From contig NZ_FOLG01000001.1 in assembly GCF_900112335.1 (NCBI RefSeq), forward strand, positions 558,001-622,000: a stretch of 64,000 nucleotides of DNA. Reading direction: 5' to 3'. Positions within the stretch are counted from its first letter, which is position 1, and each line of letters opens with the position of its first letter. The notes beneath the pieces are model-generated. The model saw nothing but the letters and a program-made list of their open reading frames with translations, did no database searches and had not been told where the DNA came from. Both the position numbers and the translations under genes were made by a program. The stretch is from Tropicimonas isoalkanivorans. GTDB taxonomy: Bacteria; Pseudomonadota; Alphaproteobacteria; Rhodobacterales; Rhodobacteraceae. Positions 18,472 to 28,326 of the stretch are shown piece after piece.

Positions 18472-19074
18472 TCAGGGAGACAGTCGCTGTATGTCCCACT
18501 GTCCACCGGCACCTTTCCGCCAAACGAACCTGTCATGCAGGCGGAACGCCCCATCAGCCCAAAATTCCACCTCGACAGGCCGAAGTCGGAATCCGCCCCA
18601 GAAGGGCGGGCGAGGCGGATTGGTTCCGTAGCGCGCGGTGACACGGGCCACCTCTGCCATCAGCGCGGTTCTGGAGGCCAGGGGAGCGCTCTGATGCGAG
18701 GCCCAGGCGCCGAGACGGGATTTCAGCGAGCGCGAGGCGAAATAGTCATCCGCCTGCGGACCCTCGACGCGTTCGACGCTGCCGCGCACGCGGATTTGCC
18801 GGCGCAGGCTTTTCCAGTGCATCACGAAGGCGGCGGTTCCGGACTGCTCGATCTCGCGCGCCTTGGTGCTTGTGTAGTTGGTGTAGAAGACGAAGGCGTC
18901 GGCCGCGATCTCCTTGAGCAGCACCATGCGCACGTTCGGCAGGCCGTCGGCATCCACCGTGGCAAGCGCGATCGCGTTGGGATCGTTGATTTCGGTCTGT
19001 TCCGCCTCCGCCAGCCAGGCGCGCGACAGCGCGAACGGATCGTCCCCTGCGAATATGCCGCTGCGGTCACTCAT
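18472..19074 (-). CDS. pdxH: Pyridoxamine 5'-phosphate oxidase
   Basis: FMN enzyme that oxidises PNP or PMP to pyridoxal 5'-phosphate in the B6 salvage and synthesis route. The 200-residue length fits. Family blocks visible are [50 protein letters not shown] and the C-terminal [10 protein letters not shown]...WDIQRLSP, which carries the substrate-binding Arg and the final LSP signature. The frame is open to 19131, but [16 protein letters not shown] at 19074 is the usual start. Divergent from fabI across 145 bases. Confidence 0.95.
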   Translation of the reverse strand: MSDRSGIFAGDDPFALSRAWLAEAEQTEINDPNAIALATVDADGLPNVRMVLLKEIAADAFVFYTNYTSTKAREIEQSGTAAFVMHWKSLRRQIRVRGSVERVEGPQADDYFASRSLKSRLGAWASHQSAPLASRTALMAEVARVTARYGTNPPRPPFWGGFRLRPVEVEFWADGAFRLHDRFVWRKGAGGQWDIQRLSP

Positions 19075-19219
19075 CTTGCCACTCCTGCCCTGCGCCAGCC
19101 TCTTTACGCCGCAGCTACACGCCGCCGCCAACGATTTCCAGCGTTTCGCGTCCTACTTGCCCTTTGCCCGCCGCTCGTCTTAAAGGGTCCAATAAACTGC
19201 AAAGCGGTGGAGGGACACC

Positions 19220-20032
19220 ATGACAGCTGGTCTCATGGAGGGAAAACGCGGCCTGATAATGGGGCTCGCCAACGATAAATCCATCGCTTGGGGCATTGCG
19301 AAGGCCTGCGCCGACGCCGGTGCGGAACTGGCGCTGACCTATCAGGGCGACGCGTTCCGCAAGCGGGTGGTGCCTCTGGCAGAGCAACTCGGCGTCAGCC
19401 AGCTCGCCGACTGCGACGTGACCGACGAGGCGTCGATGGACGCGCTCTTCGAGCAGCTCGGAGATGCCTGGGGCAGTCTCGACTTTGTGGTGCACGCCAT
19501 CGGCTTCTCCGACAAGAACGAACTTCGCGGCCGCTACGTGGACACCTCGCGCGGCAACTTCTCCATGTCGATGGATGTCTCCGTCTATTCCTTCACCTCC
19601 CTTTGCCGCCGTGCCGAAAAGCTCATGACGAATGGCGGGTCGTGTCTGACGCTGACCTACTACGGCGCGGAAAAGGTGATGCCGCACTACAATGTGATGG
19701 GCGTCGCCAAGGCCGCGCTGGAAGCCTCCGTGCGTTACCTGGCCGAAGATCTCGGGAAGAACGGCATCCGGGTGAACGGAATCTCCGCCGGCCCCATCAA
19801 GACGCTCGCTGCCTCCGGCATCGGCGATTTCCGCTACATCCTGAAGTGGAACGAACTGAACTCGCCGCTTCGGCGGAACGTGACGATCGGCGACGTGGGC
19901 AACTCGGCGCTCTACCTGCTGTCGGACCTCGGCGCCGGCGTGACTGGGGAGATCCACCACGTCGACGCGGGCTATCACGCGGTCGGCATGAAGGCCGTGG
20001 ACGCGCCCGACATCGACGCAACGAAGAAGTGA
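19220..20032 (+). CDS. fabI: Enoyl-[acyl-carrier-protein] reductase (NADH)
   Basis: Last step of each fatty-acid elongation cycle. It is an SDR-fold protein of 270 residues. The cofactor motif [16 protein letters not shown] starts at 14, and the FabI signature Y-x9-Y-x6-K is seen as Tyr147, Tyr157 and Lys164. C-terminal [17 protein letters not shown] is typical. GGAGGGACACC lies just before the ATG. The gpt gene follows after 7 bases, so the two are probably co-transcribed. Confidence 0.96.
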   Translation: MTAGLMEGKRGLIMGLANDKSIAWGIAKACADAGAELALTYQGDAFRKRVVPLAEQLGVSQLADCDVTDEASMDALFEQLGDAWGSLDFVVHAIGFSDKNELRGRYVDTSRGNFSMSMDVSVYSFTSLCRRAEKLMTNGGSCLTLTYYGAEKVMPHYNVMGVAKAALEASVRYLAEDLGKNGIRVNGISAGPIKTLAASGIGDFRYILKWNELNSPLRRNVTIGDVGNSALYLLSDLGAGVTGEIHHVDAGYHAVGMKAVDAPDIDATKK

Positions 20033-20039
20033 GACCGCG

Positions 20040-20555
20040 ATGAACCAGCGCTCCGACCAACTGCCCCACGAGAAGGGGTTCCACATCAGCTGGGATCAGA
20101 TCCACCGCGACAGCCGCGCCCTCGCCTGGCGCCTGGACGGCCACGGGCCGATGGAGGGCGGAAGCTGGAAGGCCGTGGTGGCGATCACCCGGGGCGGCAT
20201 GGCACCCGCGATGATCGTGGCGCGCGAACTCGACATCCGAACCGTCGATACGATTTCGGTGAAGTCCTACAACCATAAGCAGCAGATGGACGCCAAGGTG
20301 CTCAAGGCGCCGAACGAGGAGATGATGGGCGACGGCGAGGGCATTCTGATCGTCGACGACCTGGTGGACTCCGGCAAGACGCTCGAACTGGTGCGCCGGC
20401 TCTATCCCAAGGCGCATTTCGCCACCGTCTACGCCAAACCCAAGGGGCGGCCGATGGTCGATACCTATATTACCGAGGTGAGCCAGGACACCTGGATCTT
20501 CTTCCCCTGGGACATGGCGCTGCAATACGTGGAACCGTACCGCGGAACCGACTGA
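20040..20555 (+). CDS. gpt: Xanthine-guanine phosphoribosyltransferase
   Basis: Purine salvage enzyme converting xanthine, guanine or hypoxanthine with PRPP to the nucleotide. Length 171 residues is near that of the family. The PRPP-binding motif is [15 protein letters not shown], and the early flexible loop region carries [20 protein letters not shown]. The C-terminal TWIFFPWD is the usual base-contacting end. It follows fabI closely and precedes a 376-base gap. Confidence 0.9.
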   Translation: MNQRSDQLPHEKGFHISWDQIHRDSRALAWRLDGHGPMEGGSWKAVVAITRGGMAPAMIVARELDIRTVDTISVKSYNHKQQMDAKVLKAPNEEMMGDGEGILIVDDLVDSGKTLELVRRLYPKAHFATVYAKPKGRPMVDTYITEVSQDTWIFFPWDMALQYVEPYRGTD

Positions 20556-20611
20556 GCGCGGCTTTGGTCCCACGCGCAGGACGGGGGGCCGTCTGCCCCC
20601 CGCGCCCCGTT

Positions 20612-20653
20612 CCGGTGCTCCCCCCCCCCGAGGATATTTTCCGACACAAGAAG
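20612..20653 (-). repeat. Interspersed intergenic repeat, copy 2
   Basis: Reverse complement reads CTTCTTGTGTCGGAAAATAT then CCTCGGGGGGGGGGAGCACCGG, nearly the same as 3827-3864 with a longer G run. It starts about 57 bases past gpt. Confidence 0.6.
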
Positions 20654-20931
20654 CCCCTCCAGGAGAGATGGCCGCAGGCATTTCGCAAGGTGCACTGACG
20701 TGCGACGGTGACGACATCCTCGTTGTGGAGAGGCGGTGGGGTCGTGGTGCATCGCCCGCCCGTCGTCTTCGCTATCAGGGAGGCTGGCGCGCCCGGCAGG
20801 CGGGCTTGAACACTGCCTTGGCGCGGCGGTAGCTCTTTCGAAAGGCGTGGAAGCGCCGTCTGAGGCGCTTGCCTCCCCGCCGCGGGGGGCATAGACAAGC
20901 CCGACACGAATTGCAGCGGACAGGTGCCCCG
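20654..20931. other. Gene-less remainder of the gpt to ppiD gap
   Basis: No convincing coding frame is present. The minus frames crossing this stretch also cover the repeat and the end of gpt. The part just before 20932 should hold the promoter of the foldase gene; no strong -35/-10 pair stands out in this GC-rich sequence. Confidence 0.4.
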
Positions 20932-22779
20932 ATGAGCAAAGGCAAGAAGGCCGGAAACATTCTCGTCTATGCCCTTTTGGTGGCGCTGATCGCCGGTCTA
21001 GGCGGGTTCGGTATCCGGAATTTCTCCGGCGGCGGCACCTCCGTGGCGAGCGTCGGGGATCGCGATATCACCGCGCAGGAATACTACCGCGCCCTGACGC
21101 AGGCGATGCGTGCACAGCAAGCCGCAGGCGCCACCGACGTGTCCTTCGCCTCGCTGGAGGCCCAAGGCATTCCCGCACAGGTGCGGGGTCAGCTTGCCGC
21201 CACCGCCGCGCTGAACAACGAGACGGACCGGCTGGGCCTGTCGGTGGGAGATGCCAACGTCGCCCGGCAAATCACCGCCGCAGCTGCATTTTCCGGGCCC
21301 GACGGCACGTTTGATCGGGATGCCTATGAGTACATGCTCGATCAGAACGGCTGGAGCGTGGCCGAGTACGAGCGCACCGTCCGCGAGGAGACCTCCCGGA
21401 ACATCCTTCAGTCCGCCGTGACCGGCGGGATCGCCGCCCCGCAGGAGACCGTCGATCTGCTGATGACTTGGCTTGGGGAGCGGCGGAGCTTCCGCTATGC
21501 CGGGTTCGACGCGGAGGGGTTCCTCGGGGACTTGCCGGAGCCGAGCGACGAGGAGCTTCAGGCCTTCCACGACGTGCATGAAGCGGATTTCACCCTGCCT
21601 GAGAGCAAGCGGATCACCTATGCCTACCTCTCGCCCGAAATGATGGCGGACGACGTGGACGTTGCCGAGGACGAGGTACGTGCGCTCTACAACGAGCGGA
21701 TCGGCCAGTACGTGATCCCGGAGCGTCGGCTGGTGGAACGGCTCGTCTTCGGTACTGCCGAGGAGGCGACGGCGGCGCGGGAAGCCGTGGAGGCGGGAGA
21801 AAGCGACTTCGCTGCCGAAGTGGAAAAGCGCGGCCTGTCGCTGGAGGATGTGGACCTTGGGGACGTGAGGCGGGAAGACCTCGGCGCGGCGGCCGATGCC
21901 GTCTTCGGTCTGTCAGAGCCCGGCATCGTCGGCCCCTACCCCACGGACCTCGGTCCCGCGCTCTTTCGCATGAACGCCATTCTCAATCCACAGGAAACGC
22001 CCTTCGAGGAGGCCGAACCCGATCTTCGCGACGAACTGGCCCGTCAGAAGGCGCGCGGTGCCATCCAGGATCTCGCGACCGATTTCGATGACCGCCTTGC
22101 CGGCGGCGCGACGCTGGAGGACCTTGCAGGCGAAACGGAGATGGAGCTTGCGACCCTGGACTACTACCCCGGAGTCGAGGCTGACATCGCTGCGGATGCG
22201 GCGTTCCGGGAGGCGGCGGAGGCCGTGACGGAGAAGGACTTCCCGCAGATCCGGACGATGGACAACGGCGGGATTTTCGCCCTCCGGATGGACGAGATGG
22301 TACCGCCCCGCCTTCAGCCTCTGGAGGAGGTTCGGGACGTCGTGACGGACCGCTGGCGTCAGGCGCAGGCGTTGGAGCGGGCACGTGAGGAAGCCGAAGC
22401 TGCGCAAGCCCAGCTCGAGGTTGGCGGTGGCCTGACCGGCGGCGCCACGATGCAGACGGTCAAGGACGCGACGCGAGCGAGTTTTGCGACAACCGGCGCT
22501 CCCCAGGTGCTGATGGATGCCGTCTACCAGCTTGACCCTGGCGGAAGCGAGATCGTCGACGCAGCCGGAGTTGCGGTTCTTGTGGTCCTCGACGAGATCA
22601 AGCCGGTCGACACGAGCGACCCGCAGATGGCGATGATCGAAGGCCAGGTACGCGACAGCGCCGCGCAGGGCGTGGCGGCGGACCTCTTCACCTATTACGC
22701 GAAGGCTCTGACCGCGCGGGCGGGCATCAGCTTCAACGATGCGGGGCTGAACTCCGTCCATTCGCAGCTCTTCCGCTGA
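20932..22779 (+). CDS. ppiD: PpiD-type periplasmic peptidyl-prolyl isomerase / foldase
   Basis: Inner-membrane-anchored chaperone of 615 residues that helps fold exported proteins. The N-terminus has a basic cytoplasmic start (MSKGKKAG) and one membrane helix (ILVYALLVALIAGLGGFGI). A SurA-N-like chaperone region follows (AQEYYRALTQAMRAQ...), then a parvulin-type domain around 250-370 (IPERRLVERLVFGTAEEA). The rotamase part looks divergent, so chaperone activity may dominate, as known for PpiD. The frame is open from 20869; the ATG at 20932 starts right before the anchor. trpE follows after 6 bases. Confidence 0.85.
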   Translation: MSKGKKAGNILVYALLVALIAGLGGFGIRNFSGGGTSVASVGDRDITAQEYYRALTQAMRAQQAAGATDVSFASLEAQGIPAQVRGQLAATAALNNETDRLGLSVGDANVARQITAAAAFSGPDGTFDRDAYEYMLDQNGWSVAEYERTVREETSRNILQSAVTGGIAAPQETVDLLMTWLGERRSFRYAGFDAEGFLGDLPEPSDEELQAFHDVHEADFTLPESKRITYAYLSPEMMADDVDVAEDEVRALYNERIGQYVIPERRLVERLVFGTAEEATAAREAVEAGESDFAAEVEKRGLSLEDVDLGDVRREDLGAAADAVFGLSEPGIVGPYPTDLGPALFRMNAILNPQETPFEEAEPDLRDELARQKARGAIQDLATDFDDRLAGGATLEDLAGETEMELATLDYYPGVEADIAADAAFREAAEAVTEKDFPQIRTMDNGGIFALRMDEMVPPRLQPLEEVRDVVTDRWRQAQALERAREEAEAAQAQLEVGGGLTGGATMQTVKDATRASFATTGAPQVLMDAVYQLDPGGSEIVDAAGVAVLVVLDEIKPVDTSDPQMAMIEGQVRDSAAQGVAADLFTYYAKALTARAGISFNDAGLNSVHSQLFR

Positions 22780-22785
22780 GGCGAC

Positions 22786-24300
22786 ATGGTACAGCTTCTT
22801 CCCGACTTCGAGACGTTCGCCCGCGCGTATGAGGACGAACGCAACCAGGTGGTTTATGCGCGCCTGGCCGCCGATCTCGACACCCCCGTCAGCCTGATGC
22901 TGAAACTCGCCGGCGCCCGTACCGACAGCTTCGTTCTGGAATCGGTGACGGGGGGCGAGGTGCGCGGACGCTATTCCATGGTGGGGTTCAAGCCGGACCT
23001 GATCTGGAAGTGCCACGGCAAGTCGGTGCGCGTGAACCGCGAGGCCCGTTACGACCCGGAGGCCTTCGTGGACGAGGAGGCCGATCCCCTGACCTCCCTG
23101 CGGGACCTGATCGCCGAAAGCCGGATCGAACTGCCCGAGGGGCTCCCCTCGGCGTCGGCGGGGCTCTTCGGGTATCTCGGCTACGACATGATCCGGCTGG
23201 TGGAGCATCTGCCCCATGTCAATCCGGACCCGCTGGGCCTGCCGGATGCGGTTCTGATCCGCCCGTCGGTGGTGGCGGTTCTGGACGGGGTGAAAGGCGA
23301 GGTCATCGTCGTCTCGCCGGCCTTTACCGCGAGCGGGGTCTCTGCCCGCGCCGCCTACGCGCAAGCCGCCGAGCGGGTGATGGACGCCATTCGCGACCTC
23401 GAAGCGGGTGAGCGCGGCGAGCGCCGGGATCTCGCCGACGAGGCGCAAGTGGGCGATCCGGTGTCGAACTTCACCAAGGCCGGGTACATGCAAGCGGTCG
23501 AGGCGGCCAAGGAATACATCCGCGCCGGGGACATCTTCCAGGTCGTCCCCTCGCAGCGCTGGACCGTAAACTTCCCCCTGCCCCCCTTTGCGCTCTACCG
23601 GAGCCTCAGGCGCACCAACCCGTCTCCGTTCATGTTCTTCTTCAACTTCGGCGGTTTCCAGGTCATCGGTGCCAGTCCCGAGATCCTCGTGCGCCTGCGC
23701 GACGGTGAGGTCACGATCCGTCCCATCGCCGGTACGCGTCCGCGCGGCGCAACGGAGGAAGAGGACCGGGCACTGGAGGCGGACCTTCTGGGCGACGAGA
23801 AGGAGATGGCCGAGCACCTCATGCTGCTGGATCTGGGCCGCAACGACGTGGGCCGGGTGGCGAAGATAGGCACAGTCCGCCCGACCGAGGAATTCGTCAT
23901 CGAACGTTACAGCCACGTCATGCACATCGTCTCCAACGTGGTGGGCGATCTGAAGGAAGGCGAGGACGCGCTTTCCGCCCTGCTCGCCGGCTTGCCCGCG
24001 GGCACCGTATCGGGCGCACCCAAGGTCCGGGCGATGGAGATCATCGACGAACTGGAGCCCGAAAAACGCGGCGTCTACGGCGGCGGTGTCGGCTATTTCT
24101 CGGCGGGCGGGGACATGGACATGTGCATCGCGCTGCGCACGGCGGTGCTCAAGGACGAAAAGCTCTACATTCAGGCCGGCGGCGGCGTTGTCTATGACAG
24201 CGACCCCGAGGCGGAATGGCTGGAGACCGTGAACAAGTCCCGCGCGATCCGCGCCGCGGCGCAGGACGCCGGCCGGTTCGTGCGCAACCGAAACAGCTGA
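22786..24300 (+). CDS. trpE: Anthranilate synthase component I
   Basis: Aminates chorismate to anthranilate with ammonia from TrpG. The 504 residues match the family. N-terminal VLESVTGGEVRGRYSMVG holds the tryptophan-feedback-type motif. Chorismate-binding blocks are FMFFFNFGGFQVIGASPE, PIAGTRPRGATEEED, MLLDLGRNDVGRV and LPAGTVSGAPKVRAMEIIDE. It follows ppiD by 6 bases, so transcription may run through from it. Its partner trpG lies 6.8 kb away at 31122. Confidence 0.96.
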   Translation: MVQLLPDFETFARAYEDERNQVVYARLAADLDTPVSLMLKLAGARTDSFVLESVTGGEVRGRYSMVGFKPDLIWKCHGKSVRVNREARYDPEAFVDEEADPLTSLRDLIAESRIELPEGLPSASAGLFGYLGYDMIRLVEHLPHVNPDPLGLPDAVLIRPSVVAVLDGVKGEVIVVSPAFTASGVSARAAYAQAAERVMDAIRDLEAGERGERRDLADEAQVGDPVSNFTKAGYMQAVEAAKEYIRAGDIFQVVPSQRWTVNFPLPPFALYRSLRRTNPSPFMFFFNFGGFQVIGASPEILVRLRDGEVTIRPIAGTRPRGATEEEDRALEADLLGDEKEMAEHLMLLDLGRNDVGRVAKIGTVRPTEEFVIERYSHVMHIVSNVVGDLKEGEDALSALLAGLPAGTVSGAPKVRAMEIIDELEPEKRGVYGGGVGYFSAGGDMDMCIALRTAVLKDEKLYIQAGGGVVYDSDPEAEWLETVNKSRAIRAAAQDAGRFVRNRNS

Positions 24301-24379
24301 ATTCGCCAAGACCCACCTTGGCGATCACGTTCCGGTGGGAGGATGTGCCACGCCCTCGCCCGACGTGGTACTCTCCGTA

Positions 24380-25117
24380 ATGGGACCCGCCCCGCATACA
24401 CCGCCGGAGCCATCCGGCGACCGCCCGACCAGGCGCAGCATCTGGCTCGTCATCGGGGCCGTGGCACTGGTTGCGGGGCTGGCCGTCGGTCTTGTCCTCG
24501 CCCTGCCCACGCTCGATCCGGCCGAGCTGATGGCGCGCGTGCCGCAAACTCCCCGGATGATCGCGCTGCTGCTCGTGGGCCTGATGGTGCTGCACAACTT
24601 CGTTCCGGTTCCGGCGGAGGCCATCGCCATCTGCGCCGGCGCCGCGCTCGGCATTCCGGCCGGGGTCGCAACCGTTTGGATCGGTGCGATGCTGGGAGCG
24701 GCCATCGCCTTCGGCCTCTCCCGCCGTCTCGGACGCGGGCTGCCCCGCGATCCCTCCAGCGTCCTCGGCCGTGTCGACCAAACCTGGCAGGCGTGGGGCG
24801 CGCCGGGCCTGATCGGGCTGCGGCTCGTCCCGCTAATCTCGTTCAACCTGATCAACTACGCCGCCGGACTGACCTCCGTCGGCTGGTGGACCTTCCTCTG
24901 GACCACCGCCATCGGCATTCTGCCGGTTCTCGTCGTCTCCGTCGCCGCAGGGGCGGGCCTGCACGCGTGGATCATGGGCCCGGCGTTTTACGTGCTCCTC
25001 GGCGCGGTTTGCGTCGCGCTGCTACTTGCGCGCGTGGTCCTGCGGCGCAGGTCGCTGGCGGCAGCCCCACACGTGGCGCAGACGGAGACCTCCGTCAGCC
25101 GATCGCCTTTTCCATGA
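24380..25117 (+). CDS. VTT (TVP38/TMEM64-type) membrane protein
   Basis: About 245 residues with five or six hydrophobic segments. The VTT domain is visible as VPVPAEAIAICAGAALGIPAG followed by GLRLVPLISFNLINYAAGLT, the latter matching the FNxxNYxAG signature of the TVP38/DedA superfamily. Family members are linked to lipid scrambling or membrane homeostasis; function here is unproved. An in-frame GTG at 24335 would add 15 residues. The 3' end overlaps the convergent GNAT gene by 23 bases. Confidence 0.85.
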   Translation: MGPAPHTPPEPSGDRPTRRSIWLVIGAVALVAGLAVGLVLALPTLDPAELMARVPQTPRMIALLLVGLMVLHNFVPVPAEAIAICAGAALGIPAGVATVWIGAMLGAAIAFGLSRRLGRGLPRDPSSVLGRVDQTWQAWGAPGLIGLRLVPLISFNLINYAAGLTSVGWWTFLWTTAIGILPVLVVSVAAGAGLHAWIMGPAFYVLLGAVCVALLLARVVLRRRSLAAAPHVAQTETSVSRSPFP

Positions 25118-25541
25118 AGACGCGATACCCCTCCCGCCCCGTCTCGGCCCAGCCGCTCTTGCGGTAGAACCGCAAGGTCGGCGTCATGTCGCCGTGGGAG
25201 GAAAGGGTCATGCGGCGGTAGCCTTTGTCATGCGCATGGGCCTCGGCCGCCGCCATCAAGGCGCGCCCGATGCCGCGCCCGCCGCAGTCCGGGCAGACGG
25301 CGAGGTTCGCCACCTTCGCGGTGTCCGACCCGAGGTGCAGCACCAGCCCGCCGAGAATGCGCCCCGACCTCCGGGATTCCGCCACCCAGACCGGATGTTG
25401 TGCGATTTCTTCGGCCACACCGGCATCCACGTCGGGCAGTCCGTCCAGCCGGTCGATCCACGGGCCATAGGCCGCCCGAATGGCCGCGGTAAACGCTGCG
25501 GCGTCGGAAGGAATGGCACGGCGGATGATCGGGCTTTCCAT
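25095..25541 (-). CDS. GNAT family N-acetyltransferase
   Basis: About 148 residues. The fold starts with PIIRRAIPSDAAAFTAAIRA, and the acetyl-CoA motif is VCPDCGGRGIGRALMAAAEA. The C-terminal TLRFYRKSGWAETGREGY is the usual last strand. Substrate unknown. The frame is open to 25649, but the ATG at 25541 begins directly before the domain. Convergent with the VTT gene and in the same direction as the nuclease gene upstream. Confidence 0.85.
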   Translation of the reverse strand: MESPIIRRAIPSDAAAFTAAIRAAYGPWIDRLDGLPDVDAGVAEEIAQHPVWVAESRRSGRILGGLVLHLGSDTAKVANLAVCPDCGGRGIGRALMAAAEAHAHDKGYRRMTLSSHGDMTPTLRFYRKSGWAETGREGYRVFMEKAIG

Positions 25542-25658
25542 GCCAGCTATGTGGGAACTGCGCCGCGCCGTTGCAACAGGCTCGGGCCGCCCGGGGCGCA
25601 CCGAAACGACCGGGCGGATGCGGGATCGACGCCGGCAAATCCCCGGCAAGCGGCCGTT

Positions 25659-26363
25659 TCAGACAACGTCCGGCGACCGGACCTCCACGTCGCCCCAGAT
25701 CGGCAGGTGGTCGGAGGCGCGGCTGGCCAGCGGCCCCTCTTCCACGCCCGCCCCATGCAGGGACACATCCCGACCGAGCGCGAACCGGTCGAGCCCGGCG
25801 ATGGGCCGCGCGGCATGGAACGAGAAACCGGGACTCACGATCCGGAAATCACGTTCCAGAGGCTCCAGGCCCCGCTCCATGGACCATTCGTTGAAGTCGC
25901 CCATAACCACGGCGCGCCCGGGCATGTCGCCCAAGTGCTCCCGGATGCGCTGCAATTGGAGGCGGCGGTGATAGCGGACCAGCCCCAGGTGCGTGCCCAC
26001 GACCGACACCGCACCTGCCCCGGACCGCACATCCACCCGCACTGCGCCGCGCGGCTCCAGCCCCGGCAGGTCCACCCGCTCCACGTAGGCGATCTCCAGG
26101 TCCCGGCGCACGAGGATCGCATTTCCGTGCCAGCCAAGGCTCACATCGTTGTCCGCGAGCGGCGCAACCACGTAATCCGTCTCCGCCCCGATGGTGTCCC
26201 GGCAGAGCACCGAGGGCCGCGCGCCGAGCCGTTTGTCGACCTCCTGCAAGGCGACCACGTCCGCCTCCAACGCGTTAACAACGTCCATGATCCGCATCGG
26301 ATCGCGGCGGAAGTCGATGCCCACCGCCTTCTGGATGTTGTAACTGGCTATCCTGAGGCGCAC
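25659..26363 (-). CDS. Endonuclease/exonuclease/phosphatase family protein
   Basis: EEP-fold metal-dependent hydrolase of 234 residues. Motifs in order are SYNIQKAVGIDFRRD, ADVVALQEVDKR with the metal Glu, VVGTHLGLVRYHRR, VVMGDFNEWS and SDHLPIWGDVEV with the catalytic Asp-His. It starts at a GTG. It lies 33 bases after the cardiolipin-synthase-like gene on the same strand. I recall EEP and PLD proteins as frequent neighbours, but whether this one cuts nucleic acid or a phospholipid head group is open. Confidence 0.87.
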   Translation of the reverse strand: MRLRIASYNIQKAVGIDFRRDPMRIMDVVNALEADVVALQEVDKRLGARPSVLCRDTIGAETDYVVAPLADNDVSLGWHGNAILVRRDLEIAYVERVDLPGLEPRGAVRVDVRSGAGAVSVVGTHLGLVRYHRRLQLQRIREHLGDMPGRAVVMGDFNEWSMERGLEPLERDFRIVSPGFSFHAARPIAGLDRFALGRDVSLHGAGVEEGPLASRASDHLPIWGDVEVRSPDVV

Positions 26364-26396
26364 AGTCGCCCTCCTGTTCGCGTTCGTCCCGGGTGC

Positions 26397-27809
26397 CTAG
26401 AGCACCGGCGCCATCAGCCGCGCAAATGGCGCGCCAAGCCGCCGGCTCAGGGGCTGATCGGCCAGGGACGTCTCTAGAAGATAGGCGCGCGCGAAATCGG
26501 CTTCCAGCATTCGGGCCGTTTCCGCCGCTGCGCGCTCGTCGAAAACGACCACGGTTGCCTCAAAATTGAGCCGACAGGAGCGGTTGTCCATGTTCGTCGT
26601 CCCGACGGAGGCGATCCGGTCGTCCACCAGCAGCACCTTCTGGTGCATGAACCCCTCGGTATACCGCCACACCTGCACCCCGGCCTCCCGGATTTCGTCG
26701 AAATAGGCAAAGGCGGCGAGCCAGGGCAGGCGGTGGTCGATCACCTCCGGCACCAGGATGCGCACGTCCACCCCGCGCATGGCCGCGAGCTTCAGGGACG
26801 TAAGGATGTCGATGTCGGGCACGAAATAGGGAGATGCGATCCACAGCCGCTTCACCGCCCGCGTGATGCAGGCGCAGAAATAGAGACTGCCGGTTTCCAG
26901 AACGTCGCCGGGCCCGGTGGCCGCGACGATGGCGTCCATCCCCTCCTCCACCCGTTCCGCCCGCCAGTTCAGATGTTTGTACGGCAGCCGATGCGTCGCC
27001 CAGTGCCAGTCCTCTGAATAAACGAGCTGGAGCTGCGTCACCACAGGCCCGCGAAGCCGGCAATGGGTGTCCCGCCAGGCGCCGTATTTCGGGTTCTTGC
27101 CGAGGTACTCGTCCCCAACGTTCAGCCCGCCGATGAACCCCACCTGCCCATCCACGACGACGGTCTTCCGGTGGTTGCGGAAGTTGATCTGGAACCGGTG
27201 GCTCGGCCCGCGCATCGCGCTGGCGTTGACCACCTCGACGCCGCTGGCGCGCAGGTCCGCCACGTAGGCATTCGGAAGGTGGACGCTGCCCACCGGATCG
27301 TAGAGCAGCCGCACCGCAACCCCGCGGTCGGCAGCGGCCTTGAGCCGGGCGGCGAAGGCGCGGCCGAGGTCGTCGTCGTGGATGATGTAGAACTGGACGA
27401 GGATGTACTGCTCAGCCGCGTCGAAGGCCGCGAAAATCGCCTCGAACGCGGCTTCCCCGTCGATGAGAAGCTCCATGGAGTTGCCGGAAACCACGGGCAT
27501 TTCCGAAATCTCCTCGAAGGCGCCATAACCGAACAGGCCGCCATCGCGGGCCGCGCGGTAATGCTCGCCCATCGCATCGAGTCCAGCGATCACCTCGGCG
27601 GAGTCGCGCCGCGACACGACGTATCCCTGGTACCTCCTGTGCCCGAAGAACAGGAAGGACGGCACCGCCAGCCAGGGCAACATGATGAGAAACAGCACCC
27701 ACGCCAGAGATCCCTGAGGTGTGCGGGCGCGGGAAACGGCGCGGTAGGCGAAGTACAGCGCGAACAGCTCGAGCACCAGATAGCCCGCTGCGGAGAACGT
27801 GACCCACAT
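26397..27809 (-). CDS. cls: Phospholipase D family protein, cardiolipin synthase-like
   Basis: Likely condenses phosphatidylglycerol to cardiolipin at the inner membrane. The 470 residues begin with two membrane helices (TFSAAGYLVLELFALYFAYR, SLAWVLFLIMLPWLAVPSFL), the PLDNc region. Two HKD motifs follow: NHRKTVVVDGQVGFIGGLN in the middle and FMHQKVLLVDDRIASVGTT in the last quarter. Both are intact. The frame is open to 27869; the ATG at 27809 gives the standard start. Probably one unit with the EEP gene downstream. Confidence 0.93.
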   Translation of the reverse strand: MWVTFSAAGYLVLELFALYFAYRAVSRARTPQGSLAWVLFLIMLPWLAVPSFLFFGHRRYQGYVVSRRDSAEVIAGLDAMGEHYRAARDGGLFGYGAFEEISEMPVVSGNSMELLIDGEAAFEAIFAAFDAAEQYILVQFYIIHDDDLGRAFAARLKAAADRGVAVRLLYDPVGSVHLPNAYVADLRASGVEVVNASAMRGPSHRFQINFRNHRKTVVVDGQVGFIGGLNVGDEYLGKNPKYGAWRDTHCRLRGPVVTQLQLVYSEDWHWATHRLPYKHLNWRAERVEEGMDAIVAATGPGDVLETGSLYFCACITRAVKRLWIASPYFVPDIDILTSLKLAAMRGVDVRILVPEVIDHRLPWLAAFAYFDEIREAGVQVWRYTEGFMHQKVLLVDDRIASVGTTNMDNRSCRLNFEATVVVFDERAAAETARMLEADFARAYLLETSLADQPLSRRLGAPFARLMAPVL

Positions 27810-27914
27810 GGCGACCCCTTTCCAATACCCGTGACGGCAATACTGGACGCAGCGGCGTCCCGGATGCAAGCCCAGCCTTGCCTGCGGACATTCCGCGCGC
27901 CGCCCCCGGTAGGA

Positions 27915-28268
27915 TCAATCCGTTGGCTTCGGTGGCAGGGCCGAGACGTGGGACACCGCGAGCGCCGCCCACGCCGACAGAACGTCGTCGGTCGCCTCTT
28001 CCTCGGTGACGCGAAAGATCCCGCCAAGGCGCTTGCCGCCAAGGACCAAGGGTTCGCCGCCGGGCAAGGCTTCGGCCGTTTCCGTGTTGTCCTTCCCGAC
28101 GCGGAAAATGTAGTGCCCGTGGCCCGTGGTCCGGTCCCGACTGGCCCCGCCGACCATATGGCCGTTCAGAACCACGCAAACGCCGCCGAACATCTTCTTT
28201 TCGGCGATCCCCGGCCGGTCGCCGATCGCCTCCCGCAGGCGTCTGTTCATGTCCGGATCTGCAACCAT
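27915..28268 (-). CDS. TfoX N-terminal domain protein
   Basis: About 117 residues matching the N-terminal half of TfoX/Sxy: AEKKMFGGVCVVLNGHMVGG near the start and a C-terminal DVLSAWAALAVSHVSALPPK helix. Only this domain is present, as in many non-competent bacteria, so a competence role is not implied. An ATG at 28292 exists, but the ATG at 28268 has GGAGG 7 bases upstream and is preferred. Confidence 0.85.
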   Translation of the reverse strand: MVADPDMNRRLREAIGDRPGIAEKKMFGGVCVVLNGHMVGGASRDRTTGHGHYIFRVGKDNTETAEALPGGEPLVLGGKRLGGIFRVTEEEATDDVLSAWAALAVSHVSALPPKPTD

Positions 28269-28326
28269 CCCGTCGCCTCCAGTCCTGGCCATAACCGTCC
28301 GACCGCCACCACGGCCCGCGCGGCGC